Shown here piece after piece: positions 12,401 to 21,400 of a stretch of 64,000 bases of DNA. The stretch spans positions 170,005 through 234,004 of the forward strand of contig QNGE01000739.1 in the NCBI GenBank assembly GCA_008508345.1, in the 5' to 3' direction. Each line of letters begins with the position of its first letter. Position 1 is the first letter of the stretch. Under the pieces are notes generated by a model. The model had not been told where the DNA came from. It searched no databases and saw nothing but the letters and a program-made list of their open reading frames with translations. The stretch comes from Paragonimus westermani (lineage: Eukaryota; Platyhelminthes; Trematoda; Plagiorchiida; Troglotrematidae). The position numbers and the translations under genes were made by a program.

Positions 12401-15400
12401 AATTTCGTAAAGGCTCTACAAGAGACTTCATAACATCTGAAAATGTGCGCAGGTAAGTCTGTGCAGCACACATGGAAGAAGACATGCATTATTGAATCCG
12501 GAGATGAAGATATGAGGGTATTGAAAGGCCGCCCAAAACTGTGCTAGCGTGAGGTGACCAATTAAAGTGTGTAAATAGAGCATCATTTAGATATTTGGCA
12601 ATTGGATGAAAAGATGGGTTGACCACTCCTACAAAACTATCGTGAAGTGGTAAAAGAAATTTTTAATTGGTAATAAACAGATATCCGAAACATCATTAGC
12701 CGATGAGAAAATAAACGAATCAGAGAGATCGTGCAGCCTAATCAGGTAGACGGGAGATCAGAAATCCAGATATTGATCATCGTAGGGTTTTGTTTGGGTT
12801 AACTAATCCGGTTATTAATCAAATTAAAAAACAATTGAGAAAGTAGCTAACTACTGCTGATCCATATTCCCAACATTGCTGCGTATTTGGCTGGTCGTCA
12901 ACATTAAAGGTTCTAGTTAGTTTGTTGTTCCAGGCACACTATTAAAAGTTTGTGGAAAAATTACTTACTTCAGGCAATTTATCACAGTAACCACCATTCG
13001 CGAGGTAGACAACTAGTTCGCCCTTGCTGGGGCTCATCAAAACCCCCGGATGTCAGTATATAAAGTCTACGGCTTGTGGGAGCATATCACAACGGAGACA
13101 CAGATCCTTGTGAGTTAGACAGAGTGGCCACAGTCAGTGACATTAAAGGAATGAATGGTTGCTTTCCCTAGCTGCTGTTGGACAGAGATCTGGACAATCG
13201 GTATAAACAATTTTGGTCTCAGCGAACAGAGATTGTTTTCGATAAATTCTCATCTTTGGCTGGCACAATTCTACATCAAATCAAGTGACGATAACGGAAG
13301 TGATTGACAAGAAATGGTACGAGGGTAACGCGATTGGGTATAACACAAACATGACCTAGTTGTGGTTATGCTCACAAGGTTTTAGGAAGTCAATGTTAAT
13401 TGGGATGAGTGGGGGAGGCGAGATCGAATTTCCTCGTGAGCTGAGTGTACTTGTTTGCCCACGGTAAGCCCAAGGTGTGAACGAACTGCTTTTGAACACA
13501 CAACTCCGGTTGACTTAATCGGATTGCGACCGCCTAGGCGGCCGGGGCACGGTAGACAATCTGAAACGCTGTATCCGTGTCTGTGTCGGTCACACTCAAC
13601 TAGGTGGGCCAGAATGGATGAGTTGATGTTCTTTGTCATTTCGGAGTGAAGCTATGCCGGGCAGTGTTCACGAATTCTTTCCGATAAACGCCTAGTGGTG
13701 CGACCAATATATGCTGAACCACAGGAACAGTCAAATGAATAGATCAAAAATGAGGCTTCACTGCTAGGCATATTATCTTTCAGATTAAGTGGCACCGTCC
13801 GTTTTGAGTGGAACATTACGACAGGACTTGCAGCATAGTAGGTACTGCCAATCGCATCAGTTAGTTGGCGGGTTATCAGCTCAGCTGCTGCGTCAACTTT
13901 GAAAAGCGGAGTTATATAACTCTTTTTCTTATCAACTGTGGTAATTGGGGCTTGCGTTGGTCTCTTCTACATGTTTCTGATAATGAATTTTTCAGGAAAG
14001 GCATTGCTAGAAAGGATATTCTGTATCCTCCTTAGTTCCCATTCTATCGTGTCTTTCGTGCAGATACTTTTCCCCTATTTGTCATGAAGCGTACAAGGCC
14101 CCGTAAACAATGCCCCCATATAAAACTTGCTTATGGACAGCAGATTTGATTTATCGACAGTGATGACACTGGTGAATCTTAACAATGTAGGAGCAATTGC
14201 GCACCACTTCTCCGGTGACTTTTAGGGCCAGCTGATTGTGAAGATCTGTTTTACCCTTTCCTGGAACAAGGATGAACTGTGGTCTCACATTCGACCTACT
14301 GAAGATGGCTAATAAAGGTGAACTGTAGGAAGTAGGAAATGTGGCGGTTAAGAAAAGCAAGGTCCCTGTTTTTTCTCAAGCAAATGAAAATCAACCCTCT
14401 GAAGTATTTAAATATTTTTATGAGATTATTGGAAATCACTTTCATGATTTGATGATGAACAGTTTGGTTTTTAAAAGTGTCTAACCACACATCCAACTTT
14501 TCAGATCTCACCAAGTCAGGTGTGACAGTTATTGGGTGCCAGCAACAGAGAATAAACTTATTCCAAAATGAATTTGGCAATCTTTATGTAACTCAGCTCA
14601 GTCTTGCAATAACGTTTTCTGACTTCTGATAAGTTGTGGAGATAGCATGCACAGTTAAATTAATTTAGAAAGATCTAAGAATGAGAGACTGTGGATTTGA
14701 CAGAACTCGAACCACTGACAGAAGTAGCGTATCAAGACATATCAAACACTTCATCATCTGAGTTATGAAGTACCGCCAGCAGTTCAGAAAAAATCGGACG
14801 GACTAAGTCGAGAGCTAGTGGGTTTACAGACAGCTTGGACTAGTGCAGAAATAAGTGAATCAGAACATTTTTCCGGTCAACTTTTGTAGAACGAGGTAGA
14901 AAGGATGAGACCTTAAGTATTGAATGGAACTCTTCTCTCGCTTCTTTACTGAGTTCCACAAATTGCATTGTTATCAAGATGTTCATTTGTAACCAGAGGT
15001 TCACTACATAGGCTAGCTGCTGCTCTGTCAACTTAAATGTGGAAGTCCACTTTCAGAGCAGCGTACCCATCCGCCCCACAGAAAGTAAGTACTTTAGCCA
15101 TTAACTAATTTATGCCATCAAAGAAAATAATTTCTAACCTCCCTTTTTGTTACTACTCATCAAGTGGAGTTCAGCTGAGGTATAAATCAGTTCACACTGA
15201 TAAAGTAGAATAAATCTAACAGACACACGTCCGCTGAAATTAAATTTCATCTGTATATGAGTTGTATCCCCTAAAAATAACACGTCCTGAAGTTAGCGAA
15301 CATAACGATAAAGAGATATTCGTTCGAGTTATTTCTGAAACCGTCAATCAGATGGCAAAGTCCGGAGCTGCTGAAGAGAGTGAGCTCGAAAACCACATAA

Positions 15401-18400
15401 AAAGGTGAAATGATACGGTTTTCAGGCGTTATGAAATCGATGATCACGAAGTGGTTGATGGATGGACTCAAGTAACATATGGATGGGGTACAGTGAACAT
15501 TTGCTACTAATTCAGCGTTAGTCGGAAGCCGTTTACATAAAACGGTTAAGCGAGTGTGCAGCTCCTCTCGGCAACTGCCTCTAAACAAACTGGACACGTT
15601 TCATTCGCATCTGGAGAATACCGCATCTTCTTGATAATATCAGCCGGTCGGATTGTGTTTTCGAATTCAGATACATTGGTTAAACATCCAAAAATCTCAG
15701 CGAACACATTAACCGGCTTTTACCACGCCGACCTTTTAAATTCGTGGACCCGTTTTGCACTCACAAGAAACCTTCAGGGGATACAGAATCAACAGGAAGG
15801 CTGCATTCTTGGTGCTTTTCGAAATCAAACTGAAATACTGCAAAGTCTGTGCTGCTACATCAACCAATTTATATTTGGTGATCAGAAACGACTGCCTATC
15901 AGTTTTACTTTGGCTGGGTAAGGATTTGATTGTAACTGTCTACTTCAACTCTACCAGTTTACTGCATTCCCACAGTAACCTGTTTTTTTTCGAACAGTGT
16001 TATGCTGCTTTTGACACTGAATGACCATTTCATTCTTTTTCATATCTTTTCTGACAGCCAAGTACCGCATAAATTAGTAAACATTTTCAACCGTGTTTCA
16101 CGTCTACGAAAGTACTGACCACACTATGGCAATTATTTCGGTTTTTGATGGATCACAACTGCGAAATCATATTGACATGCCTCACTCCTAGTTCGTTATA
16201 TCACCTTCATGGTTTCTATCACTGGGCAAGACTCATCTGTATTGCGCCACTGTTGCTTCGTCACCTGGTAGACTATTTCAGATATGGCTGGACAATACTG
16301 TCACAAAAAGTGACGGATGAGATACGAACCAACTGTCATTGTGCGAGATATTTTACAGGGATTCCACAAACATATTCATGTAAATGGTTAGACTGAATAG
16401 TAACAACGTTCGAACAGTAAGACATAAGCTTTGAGTTGAGTGAGAAGAAAAACAACAGTTAAATTGTAACAACATTAATTGATTGACTGATGTATGTGAT
16501 TTTGATGTGGTTATGCAGTCATACCCATAAATTAGTCAGCTAATTCCTGTAAGTCCGAATTATCGGCAGATGTCAATGGCAACCGCAATAGCGCAGTAAA
16601 CTATCTTTGTGCACAACGCTAGTGTGCTATCAGGGGCCTGGCGCACATCCCAAAGATGTCTGACATGACTTTTGACCTACTTTATGGGTGCGGAAAAGCT
16701 CGGATATACCGATTGGGCAGTTGGTCCTAGACACACAAACATTCATCAGCCAGCAACTCATTTGGAACAATGTCCTGAGATGCGTGTACCGCCTAGGAAC
16801 AACAGAATTAAAATGCATGAGAAATTACATACCGTCTATCTTTTAGATGTACTGGTAAGCTTTAAGTGGAAATGAAAACACCTGTATTTGCGTGAGAAGC
16901 AAATCAGCGTTAACAGCTTTACAACAATTTTTAATTGTGATATCAGCCATGTTGTCATTGTTAAACAAAAGCGAGAGGCATCAAAATCTTTTTACTACTC
17001 TGTGAGGCTCTCTCACCACTTTTAGGATCCCACAGAGGGAAAGCGCAATGTAATGAATTCAATCCAGTAAGGTTTGCATGACGTTAAGTTTCTGATCGAT
17101 AGCTTCATCGGGAGGCGAACTTATCAAGTTTGTCTAGAGAGACGAAAACTGAGTTTTTTTATATTTGTTAATAACATAATACCTCATACGACTTAGTTTA
17201 ATGTACTGTGTGCCGTAACAAATTGTTTGAGCACGTGACACATGGACGCATAAGAAAACGAAACCATTTTCAACGCACGAAATGTTGGTGATGACTCTGT
17301 TTAGTTGTATTGATATTGCGCAGGGGCTCCTTGCTTTGCCCACAGTAGAAAGTATGTCATTACGTGAAATTCATGCACGGTGCCCCATTTTAGTGGATTC
17401 TGACGGTGACCTTTGTCCCAATGTAAATTCAGCGAATAAATGCTCAATTGACTAACCCACATTATTCCGTCCGTCTTTCGGCAGCTTCGGCAGAACATTT
17501 TGCTAACTGTTGCCCCAACACTGTGATATAAATAACATGGTGACAAGTTACGAAAATGGAACTGTTCACTGAGTTGCTGTGAAATAAGTTGAAAACCAAT
17601 CGGTCGCTCAAGGTTAATGCCGTAGAGGGATGCGCAGAAAATTGGCATTAAAAACCTAGGATTTGTTTCAGTTACCTGGGTATCGGCATCGCATTGCACA
17701 GTGCTGCAGTGACCAACAAGGATGGTTATTTCAAAGCGTTTCTTGCACGTTTAATTGACGCTTGTATACGAGGGAATTACCAGGTAAAAGTATTTGTTGT
17801 TTTGATTCTGCACTGTACAACGAAATTATATGCCATGTGAACTCTGTTCCTTAGTGTTGTGGAATACTTCAAGAGAATGACGGATAACCCTAATGACTTA
17901 ATGTGTTGGATGATGACTGTATCTATTATTCGTGCGTTTCAGTCAGAAACTTTACATTCGTTCTGTTTTATGGCTTGTTACTTAGGAGGCCATGGTGGTA
18001 AGTTGTGTACGTATTAAGCTGTATGCAATTTGAATTTATCTAGATGGGTTTTAGAATGAAATGGGAGCCTGAGAAGTCCTCAAGAACTGTCATTAAGAGC
18101 CGCGTCATTTTTATAGCCGGTTACTGATGAGGACGCGTATAGGCATATGTGTATATGGGTGTTGGTGCTGTGATGCTCGCTACCTACCAACCCAAATCAA
18201 ACGCCGTTTCTTGCAAAGTAATGCACCAAGATCAGAACTGCTGCGTTAGTCTGAAATAATAATTAGTTCGTGGAACTGCGAAAGATCTGTACATAAAAGT
18301 ATGAATGATATGTGAAAGATGAAAATTAAATTAGACCGTTGAATTGTTTGACCGATCAAGTCAGTTGCTTCATACTTCGGTTCGAACCATTATTAAGCTC

Positions 18401-21400
18401 TCAAGTTCCCTTGTGTTGTGCTCTGAGTACCGCTATTCAAGCTGGACGATGACGTAACTTTCAAAGTGGTTGTCCCAGTTAGCGGAGACGTTTGGTTTGC
18501 TGTTGCTGAAGGTCTATTTTCTAGTGTGATCTTGGCGCATAAAGGGACTCTACAATATAGTATGGTATACTAGCGCACAAAAACGGACTGACAAGAGACG
18601 ATCAGCAAACAATCTCCCTTCGAATGTTTTCAAGCAACTGGATAAGATTTAAATCGTGGTAGACATTTCGTTTGCCAAGTTTGATCAACAGGACAATGGG
18701 GATATATTGTGGTCCGGCTCGAATATACACAGGTTTATGGTTAACCTGCGAACTACTTTGCGGCTGTTGATGACTTTGGTGACCCAGTTAGAGTAGATTT
18801 CACAAATGAGCGCCTTTCTGATCCTCATCGCGGGCTGCTGTTCGTTTCACTCAAAAATTAAAAGTTGTGCCATGATTTTGTGAACTGAAGTCAAAAGGTA
18901 CGTTCTTCGTATGTGCACGTGATCCTCGTTGATCTTTTCAAAACCCGATTAACTCTGTAAAAACTGAAATTTTAAATCGAATGTAGTTTGAACAGAGAGT
19001 TGTGAGAAAAACCAGCTGTCTCAGCAAGACTATGCTGACATTGCCGTATCTCTTACTACTAGGATAGGATAGTTAAAGTATTCTTTTCGAATTGAATACC
19101 TGTCTTTTTTACAGTGTGTTTTGTAGGGAGTACCGATTGCATTCTTCCTGCAAGCGGATTATGAACCGATCAAGTGAATAAGCATACAGGGTGCCAATTA
19201 TGTACACTGCACAATCCGACTTCCTAGTTCGAATCCAAACAACCACACTGAATCACCTTTGGCATGTTATGGACCAACTATACGATTCCGCCTCTCAATC
19301 CATTTGTACGAATCGATGAGGTTTCATTGATAGACCTATAATGATAGAAGACAGGAGATTCGACTTACATAAAGTGAAAAACCTTCATAAAAACCGCAAT
19401 TCCTACATCTTGATAGATATTTCAACCAGCCTCACTCCAACAGAAGCATTAGACTGGAGGTTTGTTCGTTCCAGAGGTCGTCAATAAGGAATAACTTTGT
19501 CACGACCGCAATTTAAACTCCGGCCGAAGTTCTCACAAGGCAACCGCACCATACTAGGCGCTACCTAAATACTGTATGCGAACGAACAAACATATTTGCT
19601 TTTGAATCACTTGGTGGATTCCATATGAGACAATGGGACGGGTGGGTGACAGAGTCCAAATTTGAAATTTCCGAGCTTCCGGTGTGGCTTCGTAGCTCAG
19701 CTGGTAGAGCGCTTGCCGCGTTGAGGCATGCTGTGTCTGTCTCTGGTTCGAATCCAGCCGAAGCCCTGACTTTTCACAGTTGGATCTCATCTGAATTCAT
19801 AAATCTGCCATACTACTTTCTTGTGAGATTGTTTGATCATCTTATGGGAAGGTAGAATAGCTCCTCTTTTACCCCTACTAGATGAGTACCGGTTCAGGAA
19901 TTTTCATCAAACTGAAACAACGGAAATCAGTGATTTCCTAAGCATTCTTCACTAACGGGTAGGGTTGAGTTAATGGATGTGGTGATTCAGTCGTACTTAA
20001 CTTGGGCAGATGGCTGAGGGATCTGGAGTTGAAGCCGTCTTGATAAAAATTTTCACCCATGATTAGCTTTAATACGAACACAATTCGAGTAGATTTTGTC
20101 AGTAAGTGAATGTCGAGGCAATATTGGTAAAAGTGGAGCAGGAAGCAGACTGCTTCTCACAAAGTCGATTGTCTCCTATGTGTTCCATGAGTCTGTATAA
20201 GTGTGAATTCAGCACATGTTAACTGTACCGTCCTTTGTTGTACAGTGTGCTTTTTAGGCCGACTTCAACTGTGCATAACACATATGTATATATGGATATT
20301 TATGCGTGCATAATTAAACGTGAAAAATAAAAAGACCAGGTTCACTATTACTGTAAGTAACATTTTTAGATGGCACTGTAAATTGTACAGAGCACTTTCG
20401 TAGTTTTCCGCTCGGAAGCTGATGGTCTACCATAACAATTAGCGAACCTTATGTTCATTCACGTGTAGTAGACAGTTCCTGGTGTAAGGTGATTGCAGGA
20501 TATAATGCGAGAAAAGGCACACTGATCAGAAGCATCTCGACGATTGAAGTGCTGATTCAATAAGGTTAAATAACTAGAGTTATACTAAAAACGCTCAGGT
20601 TAGAAGCAAGCACACAGGGGTTCAAATTCAGGTCATAGTGCAAATATGCAATGAGGAAGATGACCCCTAAAAAGGGCAACTCTCAGACTCACTGTCTTTC
20701 GTAGATGCGTGGCAACCGAAGTATTTGTCAATATGTGAACCACGATCAGTCTTGAGTGTTATTTACTTCAGAAGAATAACTACTGTGAGCTTGGGCAGTC
20801 AACTCCGTGTTTCATCTAGTCATTTCAGTGCGGCGCAGTGGACTGGCTAGTTAACTAGGTGCAATCGTGAAAATTCTAAACAGTTGGCTGGACTTCATAG
20901 TTCAACAAAAAATCCCTTGTCGAACGTGGTCACATGTTGTTTCCGCCGTCGGTTTGAATCTAGCGAAGGAGTGAATTTCTCGTAATTAGATCTCTTCTGA
21001 GATATTTAAACAGTTAAAACTCAGTTAATAAGACGCACCACTAAGATCTGTTCTTACGAGAATCTTGTACCACTGATTATCAGCTGAGTGGCGGACAGTA
21101 GTCTCGACTTCATAGGGTCTTATCAATGCCAGGCACCTTAAGAAATCAAACTCACAATACATGAATAAGTGTCGGAAAGGTATTTCTGTCAGTTACTCAT
21201 CAGACCATTGTGAGAAGTTTGAACAACATCTAAACAGCTCTGTACCATTTTGGTGGTGGTCGCCAGAACCAAGTACTTGCAAAAACATTCGTAAACGCCC
21301 CTGAGATTCTGGCAGGGGTTCGTTAGTTTACGATTTCACCAACAACGACCGAATGACTTTAGCCGAGATGTAAAAGTTCAACAGCTAAGGAACATCGGGA

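Noticed and set aside
15271..15921. Overlapping open frames of 108 and 121 codons on opposite strands
   Set aside because: No recognisable domain on either strand, and no RT motifs of the neighbouring Penelope-like element.
18120..18145. CTGATGAGGACGCG as another hammerhead
   Set aside because: No GAAA block or stem partner follows at a suitable distance.
19686..19765. Functional tRNA gene
   Set aside because: Acceptor, D and T arms are good, but the anticodon stem does not pair and the region before the T arm is too long; a second diverged copy with a shared tail shows it is a SINE.
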